Shown: piece by piece, positions 37,595 to 49,132 of the stretch
Layout: every line of letters starts with the position of its first letter
Position numbering within the stretch: the first letter of the stretch is position 1
Source: Epiperipatus broadwayi
Lineage: Eukaryota; Onychophora; Udeonychophora; Euonychophora; Peripatidae
DNA length: 64,000 bases
Assembly (NCBI GenBank): GCA_028023455.1
Contig: JAQFVV010012477.1
Span: 608,501-672,500, forward strand
Reading direction: 5' to 3'
Notes under the pieces: generated by a model
Databases searched by the model: none
Seen by the model: the letters and a program-made list of their open reading frames with translations, nothing else
What the model was told of the DNA's origin: nothing
Made by a program: the position numbers and the translations under genes

Positions 37595-39815
37595 ATAAAT
37601 TAGTAATGTTATAAATACAAACTTAATTAAGTTTTGTATTGAGGATTGCACTTTTAAACTGAATTAATACAACCTATAAAAAGAGACATAATGTATGTAG
37701 GTTTAAAATTTCTTTTACATTGATATATCTTAATTCCTTTAAATTTTAGCTGAACTACGGTTTATTTCATGTCTCTTAAATTTCCTAGTCAACAGAAAAA
37801 TCACAAAATTAAATTAAAAATGAACTTTGAAAGACTAAATTAACTTTTTAAGTGATAAAACCAAAGTTTTACATTAGTTGTTGCAATAAAATCAATTATT
37901 CAACACCACGTTTGCTAATTATTACATCATTAACAAATTTAGTATTGAAGATTATACGTTTAAAAAGATATCAGAGAAAAATAGATGAATGACTGTAAAT
38001 TGTTTGAATGAGTAAAACTATTGAAATAAAATTTAAAATCTTTGTGAAGCATCAGAGTTTTATTAAAAGATTAGTCATTTAATACTAATACATATTATAA
38101 TCACAACAGCTTACCAATAAAAAAAGATTATATATAACCAATACATATGCATTCAGTATAGGTTTATATAAATATATTAATCAAGGTAATAAAACATTAC
38201 ATAACACAGAAATTAATGCATTATCTTATATAATCATTAATGCAGTTTTATTTTAAATGGAGATGATTTTAAGAATCAAAATGTTTTCAATACATTTCTT
38301 TAATAACATTTTCATAGTCATTTTATCTAACATCTAATAATATATAAAGATATCTGCAAGATAAATCAAAAACCAAAAAAAAAAATCTATATAATTTTTA
38401 TTAAGGCAATGTGGATAATAACTTTATATTCAGAATCACCATTGCCGGAAATAGATAAAAAGTAATAATCTCAGGTTTTTGCGTGAACTCTCAGTATAAA
38501 GATTATGGAATAGATGGTATTAATAGAATGCAGAACGTTCTAAAAACGCCAGCACTTCGATCTGTAATGAAATATTATTATACTTATTTGATTAAATAAT
38601 GAATTGAAATAAATCAATCAATCCCTAGTCATTATTTAGATGTAAATTATACAGAAAAAAATATTGTCAGTTTGGTTTTAGTAATAATCAATACTTAAAG
38701 ATAACGATTGCTTTTATGTTTACTACCATCCCTTTCAAGTATTATATGTTATCTAATGGTACATATCATAACATAGAAGACAAACATAAATCACATATTT
38801 AATTTTCATAGTTATATTTAAAACAAAGTTCCTTACTAATGTAACAAGCAATCATTTTATTCTATATTTATATTATTCTTGAATGTCTTAATTGGAACAT
38901 GCTTAAAAATTAATAACTTTATGATCCTAACTTCATTTTCCTACATTTCCCTTTCATTGAGAGTCACAGAAAATATCCTAGATGTAACTCTAGCTACTGT
39001 TAATCTTCAATCAATATACTGTCAACAATATATTTTTTGTTTTTGATAAGTGATATTTTCTCAATTTATTTTATATGGATCATAAGTTCAAGTCTTAGTC
39101 TGAGTATCTGTATATTTACAAAACATACGATTTTATAAACAAGTTATAAACATATAAAATAATGAGAAGCTTAGATACCCATAAAACTCTTTTATCATAT
39201 GTCTGAGTATTATTTCTGCTTTTCTCATCTCAACTTGGATATTGCGAATTATTAGTTAATCAAAGTTGATAAAATACAGAAATATATCCTAAGTAAAATT
39301 AAACAAAAATAAAAATACTAGTAAAATTTAAATGTGCAAAACTCTTTTCATCTCATAAACGTGATTTTGTCTATAACTCAAACAGTTTATTTTTTATGTA
39401 ACACATGTAAACACATATAGAACACTCCCCAATTTTAAAAAAATTATCAATTCATTAAACAATGTTACCTTAGTATTAATAGACTCAATTCTATAATAAT
39501 TAATGAAAACTAGATTTTTTTTACATTTTTTTAAAATTTCATTATATCTTTTACATGACTGAAAAATATTTTGTAATAATTATAATGTTGATAAATATGC
39601 AAGTTCATTCTATATTACATATTAATATTTTCATCTATGTAGATCACATACAGTTTACATAGGAATATATAACTTATTCCTGAAATCTTTTTACTATATG
39701 CAAATTTTTTTATAGACCAATAGATTGATAAATAAACAAAAATAGAAAAAAAATATTACATAGATAAACATAGATTAGGTATACAAATAAATAAATAGCA
39801 GTGAAGTGTATATAT
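37595..39815. other. AT-rich intergenic DNA
   Basis: No gene or clear repeat recognised. Confidence 0.55.
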
Positions 39816-40180
39816 ATATGAAAAACAAAAACAAGTTATAATCACGTAACTTGGTATCACTTGTATTTATAATCAATAGATGGCGTTTTACCAAAACCAC
39901 CGAACAAAGCGCATATTTGTTTACATAAATGACAAAAGAGTCAGAATTCACTATCTCTTTCTTTTGCCCACCCTCAGATCAGCTGATTTCATGCTAATTT
40001 GCTATCATCAGTGAAGGATAAAGCTAGAAACTAGATCTAAACACTGACTCCAAGTGTTTATGCAAAAAGTTTTTATCAGTTTGCAAGCATGAATTTTTCA
40101 GACCGGTAAAGTCTTCAAACACAGCCTAACAAGCCGGATAGCTACATGGATCTGATCTCAGTTCAGTTTCACCACATAGT
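39816..40180 (-). repeat. Inverted, circularly permuted copy of the 13.8-kb repeat
   Basis: Read on the minus strand from 40180 down, it begins at the ACTATGTGGTGA..CTGAACTGA block (the later part of the 13788 unit), runs through the unit boundary GTGTTTAGATCTAGTTTCT, and ends after the ATCTATTGAT..ATAAATACAAGTG and TAACTTG blocks. The element therefore crosses the junction between units, as expected if it came from a tandem array or a longer element in which the unit repeats. Divergence from the 13.8-kb copies is moderate. It holds no gene. Confidence 0.85.
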
Positions 40181-40658
40181 CATATATATATGCATGAATC
40201 AGCAAAATGTGTTTTTTATATCTGCAACCCGTGAAAACATTTGGATGAACATATACGTATATATAATGTTTTCACAAGTATATGATATAAATAAAGTAGT
40301 TTATGGATCAAATCAAGTGTTATTTTTTGCTTATATCCCAACGTTTCCCTGAAAAAAATATACATTATTAATGTTTAACAGATATTGTTGTTGAAATATT
40401 TTTAAGAACGTGTAAATATTTATTCTATTTTATATTTGAAAAATCATAGTCAGAAAATATAGACAATTACCAATGAAATTAAAAAACAGTAAACAGTTTG
40501 TGCATCTAAAATTTAAACCATTTTAAAATGCAAACTCATATTTAGAGAGAGCAGAAAGAAAATGTGGACAACAATCCCCCATTTCGGTTTAAGTAACAAA
40601 AGAATATTTAAATTTATTATTTATTTATTTATTTTTGTCTTAGGTTTTATTTTTTGTT

Positions 40659-40777
40659 AGCTGAAATAGTGAAAACAAACTGATAGTGATTACTATGGAA
40701 AGACTACCATATATATATATATATATATATGATGTTTCCATAGTGATAATCATCAGTTTGCTTTCACTATTTCAGCT
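40659..40777. mobile_element. 119-bp foldback with (AT)n loop
   Basis: The left arm AGCTGAAATAGTGAAAACAAACTGAT..ACTATGGAAA matches, inverted, TTTCCATAGTGATAATCATCAGTTTGCTTTCACTATTTCAGCT. The loop is mainly (AT)n, 40709-40730. The arms are about 43 bp with few mismatches. This would form a stable hairpin or cruciform. A MITE with an expanded AT tract at its centre is the simplest reading. Confidence 0.88.
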
Positions 40778-41760
40778 ACAATCAAAGTATGCACTTCGTT
40801 TTTTTTTTTTTTTAAATGAAACTTTTTGTAAAATTCATTTTTTTAATGTTGGTCATTTTGAAGATATGATAAAAGCATAGAATTGGGAGATCATGAAAAG
40901 AAAATGACTGCAAGCCAACATAGCAACTTTCACACATAGTGGCGTACAAAATTTATTTATGATATGTAGTAAGTGTTTTGATTATACAGTTAAAATTAAA
41001 ATTACAGGAACTACCACACACTTGAAATTATATCCCTTATTTAAGATCTACTTAAGAAATATAAGGTTTTCAGTAGTAAAAGCAAAAAATAATAGGTATA
41101 TGTTTTATTCACTAAAATAATCAAAAACATATATTAACAATATATAGTAAAAAATATCTAAAAAAATACATTTAAAAATTTATATATTAGATAAAATAAA
41201 TTCAGTTAATCAATTTAATATGAGTTTATAAATGCTAATATTTGCCAAAAAAAAGTGTTGTCATAATAAATTTAAATTACTTTTTCTAATACAAAGGGAA
41301 ACTACATTTGTTGCATTGTGCAATTAATAATAAGGTGTATATATTATCATACTGTACTAAACATAGCTTTAAAATATCACTAACATTTAATTTTTACTGA
41401 ATTTCCTCATATTTGATATTGTTATAATCTAAATAACTGCAGCTTTTATCATAAAGATAATAAAAGTATTGGCAAGCAAATACTAGATAAATTTCAATCT
41501 ATATACATTTTGTTCCTATAGCCCATATAGAATAACAAATTATAATTTTAAAAACAACTAATAAGTCTGCATCTTTAGAAATTTTAATTCAAATAAAAAT
41601 ACATTATTGTATACTAAAAGATAAGTTAAAAATTTAAAAAAATTTTGATATTATTTACATTAATTTAAATACAACAATCAACTTCACATTACATTTCCCC
41701 ATAATTTTTTTAATTACAACTATATTTATGGAAAATAAATAAAATGGTTTATCATTGTTT
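40778..41760. other. AT-rich intergenic DNA
   Basis: Nothing recognised. Confidence 0.55.
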
Positions 41761-41822
41761 AAACAATAATAATAATAACAACAACAATAATAAAGATGAT
41801 GATAATGATGATGATGATGATG

Positions 41823-41858
<36 letters not shown>
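41761..41858. repeat. Compound (AAT)/(AAC)/(GAT) trinucleotide array
   Basis: AAT, AAC and GAT repeats ending with a pure (AAT)n run; gives a false poly-Asn/Asp frame. It directly abuts the inverted end of the next element. Confidence 0.97.
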
Positions 41859-42570
41859 GTACTCATCTTATAGCTAACGATGCCACTCTATGGCACCATT
41901 TTCATGCTAAAACACATAAAAATGCTGTTTCCACAGCCGACACATTTGTACCCGCATTTTCTATAATACAACTTTTTTGTTGTGCTACAGAATGCAGGCT
42001 ACTATGTCGTGTCACAGTACAGCATGTATGTCGCATTGCAGCAAATACATTTTCCGAATTTGCACAGTTTATAAAATAGTTACGGCTTGATGAAAGAGTG
42101 TGTATTTGAATTGGATAGAAATGTTGCTTTCATTGGATTTTATTTTATTTTAAATTATTGAAATGTTCAGATTTTGTAAAGTAATAATTATAAGACTTTT
42201 TACAACGTACTGTATTGAAGTTTTTAATTGGGAAAATGTTGACAATATCTGTTTTTAGTGAGTTGCAATTAGGTAATGTGTCAAGTAACATACTGTTTGT
42301 AACATTCCACAAGACAAGGACGATTCTACCATGTGTATATTTTTGAAGTAAAAAATAGCGGTAACAAAAAAATATCTAGTAAGAAAAGTACAAATATGCA
42401 CGTTTTTTTGTAAATTTCATAAAAAGCAAATATTACAAATATGGTTAATAAGTAAAGAAGACATTTATATGTGTTTGTTGTTGTTTAAAAAAGTTTGAGT
42501 TTCTTTCTTTTGTCCGACTATGGTTACGATTTTTATATTTTTTATTTTAGCATTACAAACAACAGAACAC

Positions 42571-42635
42571 TTACCCTAAAACTAAACTTAACCCTAAAAC
42601 TAACCCTAAAACTAACCCTAAATCTAACCCTAACA
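42571..42635. repeat. Degenerate telomere-like CCCTAA repeats
   Basis: Five CCCTAA blocks occur in about 65 bp, mostly spaced by 12 bp as CCCTAAAACTAA, i.e. the complement of the TTAGGG telomere unit alternating with a variant. An interstitial telomere-like track or a chance 12-bp tandem repeat. Confidence 0.8.
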
Positions 42636-42800
42636 ACTTTTACTTTTTATTGTCATTCTATTTGAAGTAAAAAATAGCCATAATATCTCTTTGTCTGTGA
42701 AAAAAATGTAAAACGAAGACTAAAAAAATAAAAAATAGACTAAGAAATTTTACTTTTTATTATGAATATTTTTTTTAACCAACAACAATAAAATAAAGTT

Positions 42801-42940
42801 GTAACACAAATAAAAAAATATTTGATAGAAAATTGATAAAAAAAATCCATAACATAAATAAAAAATATTCGATAGAAAATTGATAAAAAACGGCCGTAAC
42901 ACAAATAAAAAGATATGTGATAGAAAATTGATTTTTTTAA
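42801..42940. repeat. Tandem repeat, 47-48 bp unit, three copies
   Basis: The unit (GTAACACAAATAAAAA..GATAGAAAATTGAT) starts at 42801, 42849 and 42896. It is AT-rich with scattered substitutions. Confidence 0.9.
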
Positions 42941-43189
42941 TAAAGCAAAATAAAAAACACGAATCAAATTGTAATTTATTGATTTTGTTTTACATTTATT
43001 ATTGTCATTTAAATTATATACGTTAATAAAAAAATATTTAAAAAAGATGATTTTGTTTTGTTTTTATTTTTGCATTACAAAAAAGCACAGCAAAATTATT
43101 ATAATCAAGGCCCGGGAATGGTCATATTTTATAGTTTTAGCGTTAAAATGGCACCATCGAACGGCGACTTTATCTATAAGATGAGCACC

Positions 43190-43222
43190 ATAATAATAAT
43201 AATAATTATTATTATTATTATT
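43190..43222. repeat. (AAT)n/(ATT)n self-complementary array
   Basis: Short AAT run switching to ATT; complements the array at 41761-41858 on the other side of the inverted-end element. Confidence 0.95.
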
Positions 43223-43232
43223 TGGCTGTACT

Positions 43233-43466
43233 ATGGGAGGCACACCATATGCTTTCTGCAGTAGTCATATATTTGAAAAACAGCCAAGAATGAGATGTAT
43301 TAAATGTAATAATAAGTTTCATAAATCATGTGTAAAATCGAATGGAACAATATTGCTAAAAATGAAGTATAAATGGAGTCTTATATTTATAACAAATGTG
43401 ATCATAATTCAAATATTGGTAACACAATGGAAGTCAATGAAAACAAAATGGGGGATATTGTTATAG
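43233..43466 (+). pseudogene. PHD-like zinc-finger relic
   Basis: In this frame residues 8-33 read CSSHIFEKQPRMRCIKCNNKFHKSCV, a C..(Q-x2-R-x-R)-C-x2-C-x4-FH-x2-C pattern like the middle of a PHD finger. The first zinc pair is incomplete. The frame then drifts into AT-type sequence and stops. PHD fingers occur in host chromatin proteins and in the ORFs of some LINEs (for example CR1-related). In this retroelement-rich context a transposon relic is the more likely source. Placed directly after the trinucleotide array, with no exon signals. Confidence 0.5.
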
Positions 43467-44029
43467 TTTTCTATGGTGTCACAAATAAAATTCAACATTG
43501 GTAGATACAATTAGGCATATATTTTTAATATTTAGCCCTTATTGAATTCCATGAAGTAGCCTACATCTTTAGAAAGATGAGGTCAGCTCCCAAGTGAAAT
43601 TCCACTCCATCATGGTAAATGAATATGAACATAATTGAATAAAAGTCATTTTTAAAGCTGTTAATTTGTGCACTGTTCAAATTTGTAAACAAGCAATCAT
43701 GACTGACTAGAGCATTTTCATCTTTTTTGTTGACTAGCAACCATCAAAATCTCCATAGCAACACTTACAACAATAGGAAATAAACTTCTTTAAAAGTACT
43801 CTCATATTTACTGAGGATTTATCTATGTTCTTTTTTTTAATAATTTTAAAATAATTAATTTTATTTTCAAATTATTTAAAAAAACAATCAAATAAACAAA
43901 TCTTTTCATTTCTGACAAATTTATTTTATTTTTGAATTTGATAACATATTATGATTTGCTTTTTTAAAAAAATAAACATTGAAAAAAATTGCAACACATA
44001 ATAATCACTTTTATTTATTTTAAGATGTT
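43467..44029. other. AT-rich DNA, no gene seen
   Basis: A moderately complex stretch at 43535-43620 and 43690-43780, without recognised motif. Confidence 0.5.
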
Positions 44030-45150
44030 ATATACCTGACCTAAGATAAAGAGGTTAGTATATGTTATACTGTTATATTAAATCAATATTGTTTTGTTGA
44101 GTGTAAGGAAAATTTCAATCCAAGACATAAGATAGAGACTTTGAAATGATAAAAGCAGCCATCTTATCTTTGTACCTAAATTTAATTATATAGGTCAATT
44201 TTAAGTATCATGTAATGAATGTGATGACTTAATATTCTTCAATTTACTTCCATTTATTTTTACTTCATGTATTAACACTTGCAAAATTTTAATATTTATG
44301 ACATGTTAATATTCTGAGAAGTTAGAACTAATGTAATTTACTAATGAATTTATTAATGTAGTTTCAATGGAAGTAAAGTGAGGAAAATAAAGTCTTCATA
44401 TACTTACAATTGGGCTATATAATTGATTTTAGGTACAAAGATAATGTGGACATTCTTATATTTTCATGTTCTTGTCATGTGCCTTTTTTAAAGCCAACTT
44501 TTTAAATTTATTTTAAGAAGTTATATATGTGATCCATGACAAATAAATTACAATATGCTATACCGTTATAATAAATCAACATTGTTTTTGTTGAATGTAA
44601 GGAAACTCACAATCCAACACACGAAATAGACACTATGAAAAGATAAGAGTGGTTGTCCTATATGTGAACATAAATTCAATTATATAAGCCATTGCTAAGA
44701 ATCTTGAAATAAGAGTTTGAAGATTTTACATTATCACATTAATTTTATTTACTTTTATTACATGTATTAACACTTGAAAAATTTTAAGGTGTATTGCTTT
44801 GCTAGTATTTAGAGATGATATTATTAATGTAAATGAGTAATATATTTACTAGTGCAGTTTCAATGGCAGTAAAATGAAGAATATAAAATCTTCATGTTTT
44901 CATTCCAAGATATTCAGAATTGGCCTATATAAATGATTTTAGATACAAAGACAAGATGCCCATTCTTATCTTTTAAAGTCTCTATGTTGCACATTGTTTG
45001 GATCAATAGTTTTCTCACATTCAACAGAAACAATATTAATGTAACACTATGGACATGTTTGAATCACATCCATTTTTATTTTTTTATTTTTTTTGTGACC
45101 CATGACAAAGACATTATAATATTCTATCCTGTTATATTAATCAACAGTTC
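44030..45150. repeat. Tandem array of foldback units, period about 490-565 bp
   Basis: Each unit has a left arm (ATACTGTTATATTAAATCAA, then TAAGGAAA..CAATCCAA, then ATCTTATCTTTGTACCTAAA) and, about 200-300 bp on, an inverted right arm (TTTTAGGTACAAAGATAATG and relatives). The AATCAAC landmark occurs at about 44081, 44574 and 45139, so two units and the start of a third are present. Unit 1 has a shortened right arm; unit 2 keeps nearly the full arm to about 45055. Inner spacer pieces (TTACTTCCATT / AATGGAAGTAAA) are also inverted, so each unit is close to a complete hairpin. No coding capacity. Confidence 0.8.
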
Positions 45151-45192
45151 AGCACATGTTTAAAGGGTTGCTTACACAAGTAAATCTATTAA

Positions 45193-45214
45193 TTATATAT
45201 ATATATATATATAT
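45193..45214. repeat. (AT)n tract
   Basis: Dinucleotide tract immediately 5' of the next foldback. Confidence 0.95.
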
Positions 45215-45461
45215 GGGACTTGAAGTTGAAATTTTAAGCTCCCTACATCTAATATACCTAATACACATGACTGCATACATGTGAAGAAAAAAAAATGATC
45301 TCCAATATATGCATTTCATGCTGAACCAACACTCATCTGTTAGTTCAGCACAAAATACATATATTGGAGATCATTTATCTTTTTCACATGTATCTGGTAA
45401 CATGTATCAGTTATTTAAGACATGTTGAATAAGTGTAGGGAGCTTGAAAGTTCAAGTCTCT
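45215..45461. mobile_element. 247-bp foldback element
   Basis: Ends GGGACTTGAA and TTCAAGTCTC are inverted partners. Further pairs are AAGCTCCCTACA with TGTAGGGAGCTT, CATGTGAAGA with TTTTTCACATG, ATGATCTCCAATATATGC with CATATATTGGAGATCAT, and TGCTGAAC with GTTCAGCA around a short loop at about 45329-45342. Arms are about 110 bp with small bulges. The inner part forms a long imperfect hairpin, so besides a MITE a small-RNA precursor is conceivable. Confidence 0.85.
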
Positions 45462-46454
45462 TATAATTACATTAAATTTGGTATGTACATTATACATATA
45501 TTTAAATATTATAAATATATAGAATATATCAATACAAATAAAACCTTATGACTGCATTTCTCTTCAGTACTCATGCATAACTATCTCTAAGTCAACATAG
45601 GTGTCAATTTATTTGAATCATAAGTTTATGACGTCACAGTGTTTATAACTTAACCTGCAATGGAACAAAATACAAACATTAAACTTTAAATAGGCCAAAA
45701 CTGCTTTAGAAATATCTGTAATAATAAGTAATGTCTATTTCTGTAATGTCATAAATTGCAAAAACATTTTTCAAATGATTTTCCATGACTTTGTGATCGC
45801 ATGAAACAGCATTGAAAATGATCCAAGATGATATAAAACTCATTAACACATTGCATGTTGTAACTCATAATAAATATTTGCTATCAACTCAAAATTTTTG
45901 TGGAGAATAGTCAAACTATGTTCTTATCAAACACATGCATTGATTCGGATTCGGCAATAAAGATAGCTTGGAGAAAGAATCACGTCATTAAAGTGGAGAT
46001 AGATATCGTGGATTTACTGTGAGAAAATAAAATACAGTTGGATTGGAAATATATTTGTATAAAGAGAGTGCTGAAAGTTATTTGGGGGCAAAAACTGCAA
46101 AAGAACATTGTCAGAGGAAAAGTCACAAGTCATGAAAATGTAAAATAAAATTTGCATATTGAAGTTAATTATTAATATATATACTTAATAGTAATGGAAA
46201 ATAACAATATATTTGATATTTTAACCAAGAGTATTTTAAAGACAAACATAACTTTATTTTGTTATAATTTTTGCTTTATTTTGAACGTAGATATTAAGTT
46301 TTGTTTTTATTAATTTTATATATAACTTATTGATATGCTATTATTAAAAAAACACATAAAAAACGAATTAGAATAAGAGGGGGGAAGAGAGAAACACACA
46401 AAGCAAAACAAACACAAATATTTGAATTTAAGGTTAAAAATAATTACCAACCTC
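45462..46454. other. AT-rich intergenic DNA
   Basis: No gene recognised. 45930-46130 has somewhat higher complexity (TTGATTCGGATTCGGC). Confidence 0.5.
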
Positions 46455-46567
46455 TGTATTTGGATTAACTTTATTGTCTTCAAACTGTCAAAAAACTGAA
46501 AACTATCAAGATGCAAAGGATAATCTATTTTGTAATCAAAATCTTGACATGTTACATCGTCCATCAA
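46455..46567 (-). other. Possible protein-coding exon, unrecognised
   Basis: On the minus strand an ATG near 46567 opens a stretch with a normal amino-acid mix (MMDDVTCQDFDYKIDYPLHL and 19 more residues) that ends at CAGAGGTTGGTAATT, where a GT splice donor could lie at either GT. After that point the frame becomes AT-driven and low in complexity, which is what an exon/intron border looks like. No homology is recognised and no second exon found. It could be chance. Confidence 0.25.
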
Positions 46568-46570
46568 AAC

Positions 46571-47929
46571 GTCAAAAACTGAAATCTCTAATTGCTTTCT
46601 TTATTAGACGTGTCGTTTTATTTCTTTGTCTATATAAATATTTTGAGTAAAAAAAAAAATTACAATTTATCACTTTTTTAAATAAATGATGCATAGACAC
46701 ACAAATGTTTTCGATTACATTATATGTTTATATACTATGTCATAGCTAGTAGCAAATATATTTATTGAAATTCGCGTAAGATGGGGGAGGGAGGATATAA
46801 AATGTTTTGTCAAATAGATGACGATCTTCAAGTAATCTTTAAATATTTTTCAGACTTTAGGCCTGTTGTCAAACTAGCTCTATACATACATATTCATAAT
46901 AACCAGTATCTAGCTAGTAGTAACTATAAAAAATAATTTATTCCTAAATTTTCTCATCACTCAGCAAATGATTGATTGACCCAAGCAAAAAAAAATATTA
47001 TTGTTTCGATTTATATATATATATACAAATAAATATATTTACACAATTTTTCATTCTTACACTATTAGCCAAAGTTGTACTTTTAAGTAAGAATCATTTA
47101 AATAAATAGTGGAGTCTGACATTCTTTATATCAATATACATTACTTCAATTTTGTACTATCCAAGAACTGTAAATAAATAAAATAATGTAAGGAAAATAA
47201 AAAAAAAAACATTAAAATTTTGCAGTTAATTTTTGTTTTTAATATGGTAGCAGACGTTTCTAGTTGTAGAGAACTATAACTAACGATTATTATTAATAAC
47301 ATTACTTTTGATTTCATTAAAAACACATATTTTACACATTTTTAATACAAATGTGTATTGCTTATTATTTTATGTAATAAAATGTTATCTCTGCATAGAG
47401 CATAAGTGATAGTAAATTTAAATAAAAGATAAGAATCTTTTCTAAATAATAAAATGGAAGTTAAGAATTTAATACTTTTGAATATAGTAAAACATTGCTG
47501 TATTGAATAAAAAAGCTTAAAATGTGAACATTTTCATTTAGAAAGCCTGAAAGAGGGAACAGTATGCAGGTGTCAGTGTAGAAGTTATAACTAGAGAGGC
47601 AATATTATGCTGATAATGAATTGTATTTTATATTTCCAAAGGAGAAGAATGTTGCAATTGAAGATCATCCAGTTAGTATTTAATTATGAAGAAAATCTGT
47701 CATTTATCTGTTTATCTTATATTAAAACTAGGCTATGGTACAGTAAATGGTTTATTGTACATACCCAATATTTACATATGTAAAGCACTCCTCATTTTTT
47801 ATTAATCTATATATTATTTATTTTTAAATATTATTTATACTTTAATCTTAATTTATTTTGCATATTATGTACTAAAAAGTGTCTAGGTTATATATATATA
47901 CATTAATAGCATAAAGCTGAACTAGTCAA
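46571..47929. other. AT-rich intergenic DNA
   Basis: No gene or clear repeat recognised. Confidence 0.55.
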
Positions 47930-48144
47930 TAAATAATCAAAATTACCCCAAATTCACTACTCAATCAGAGTAGCCAAAAAATAAACCCTAAAACACTACC
48001 AATTATTTTCCTGCTTCAAGCAGACTTTTCAAGTGTAAAGAACTACAAAATCACAACATATTTAAATTAAAAATTATCCACAATTTCACTTTCCTCTCAC
48101 ATTCTGTTTCAATTAGAATAACTTTTAAATAAGTTAATTGCCCT

Positions 48145-48628
48145 TCAGACATTTTTTAATATTAAAAAATATTTAATTCTTCTGTTTGTTTCATTTCTCT
48201 CAAAAAAGACAACATCAGCTTTATCAAAATTAATAGTGTGGCCTGTAACTTTTTTATGGGTATATAAAGCAAAACTAAGATATTTATTTCTAACCCCACT
48301 CTTATGTATCTGTATTATTTCATTTAATCTCAAACTATTCTGACCTATATATACCTTCTTACAAAAACAAGGGATAACACACACTACTCTAGGAATAGAC
48401 TTTCATCAAAGAGTTCTTTTGTATTTTTTAATAAATTATTCAATGTAATACCTTTTTTTCAAGCACTTTTGTATTTCCAAACAAATTCCTATTTTTACAT
48501 ACAATTTTATAAGAAGACAATATTAAAGGAATGGAAATAAAATCATATTTTTCTTTATTCTTCACATCATTACAAATTGTATTATTATTAAAAAATACTT
48601 TTAACAACTTTATCAGAGTAGCCAACAC
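48145..48628 (-). pseudogene. Penelope-like RT end and GIY-YIG endonuclease relic (left arm)
   Basis: Frame 48440-48628 holds KYDFISIPLILSSYKIVCKN, matching the typical K-Y-x-F-V-S-x-P-x-I region between RT and endonuclease. After a frameshift, 48145-48384 carries CVIPCFCKKVYIGQNS, in which YIG is intact, followed by IHKSGVRNKYLSFALYTHKK and GHTINFDKADVVF: the order of a Penelope GIY-YIG domain including the conserved C-x-C, HK, ALxxH and GH-x-I-x-F blocks. The enzyme would nick DNA at the insertion site. The frameshift makes it non-functional. Confidence 0.85.
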
Positions 48629-48654
48629 TCAAATAATCTTTATAAAATTGACTT

Positions 48655-49132
48655 TTTTGACTACTCTGATAAGTTTGTTAAAATTATTTTATTTAATAGT
48701 AATAATATTTGTAGTAATGTAGAGGCTAAAAAATATGATTTTATTTCTTTGGCATTTATATTGTCTTTTTATAGAGTTGTATGTAAAAATAGTAATTTGT
48801 TTGGAAATAAGAAAATTGCTTGGAAAAAAGTATATTACTTTGAATAAGTTATTAAATAATACGAAGAAAATTATTGATGGAAAGTCTATTCCTGGAATAG
48901 TGTATATTATCCCTTGTTTTTGTAAAAAGTATATATGAGTCAGAGCAGTATCAGATTAAATAAAAGTATGAAGGTACATAAAAGTAGGCTTAGAAATAAA
49001 TATCTTAGTTCTGCTTTATACATCCATGAAAAAGATGCAGGCCACACTATTAATTCTGATGAAGCTAAGGTTGTCTTCTTTGAGAAAAATAAAATAAAAG
49101 GAATAAAAGTCTTTATTATTAAAAATGAATGA
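48655..49132 (+). pseudogene. Penelope-like RT end and GIY-YIG endonuclease relic (right arm)
   Basis: Same region as the left arm. The plus strand gives KKYDFISLAFILSFYRVVCKN in one frame, GIVYIIPCFCKK (48735-48938) in another, and SQSSIRLNKSMKVHKSRLRN..ALYIHEKDAGHTIN in a third (48935-49132). The YIG block is broken by a frameshift and a stop (TATATATGA), unlike the left arm. The two arms thus carry different damage. Confidence 0.85.

Larger units (their letters stand above)
41858..43190. mobile_element. Candidate 1.3-kb non-autonomous element with inverted ends set in trinucleotide arrays
   Basis: The left end (41858-41913), starting GGTACTCATCTTATAG and containing TGGCACCATTTT, is an inverted copy of the right end (43134-43190), which ends CTATAAGATGAGCACC and contains AAAATGGCACCAT. 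Outside the left end is an (AAT)n array, outside the right end an (AAT)/(ATT) array (43190-43222). The interior has telomere-like repeats (42571-42635), a 48-bp tandem repeat (42801-42940) and no coding domain. Class unknown. The two ends could also be two independent copies of one short repeat that each grew a trinucleotide array. Confidence 0.55.

Noticed and set aside
44030-45150. CRISPR-like array of regular repeats
   Set aside because: The units are 490-565 bp, self-complementary and in eukaryotic DNA; there are no short repeat-spacer units and no cas genes anywhere in the window.
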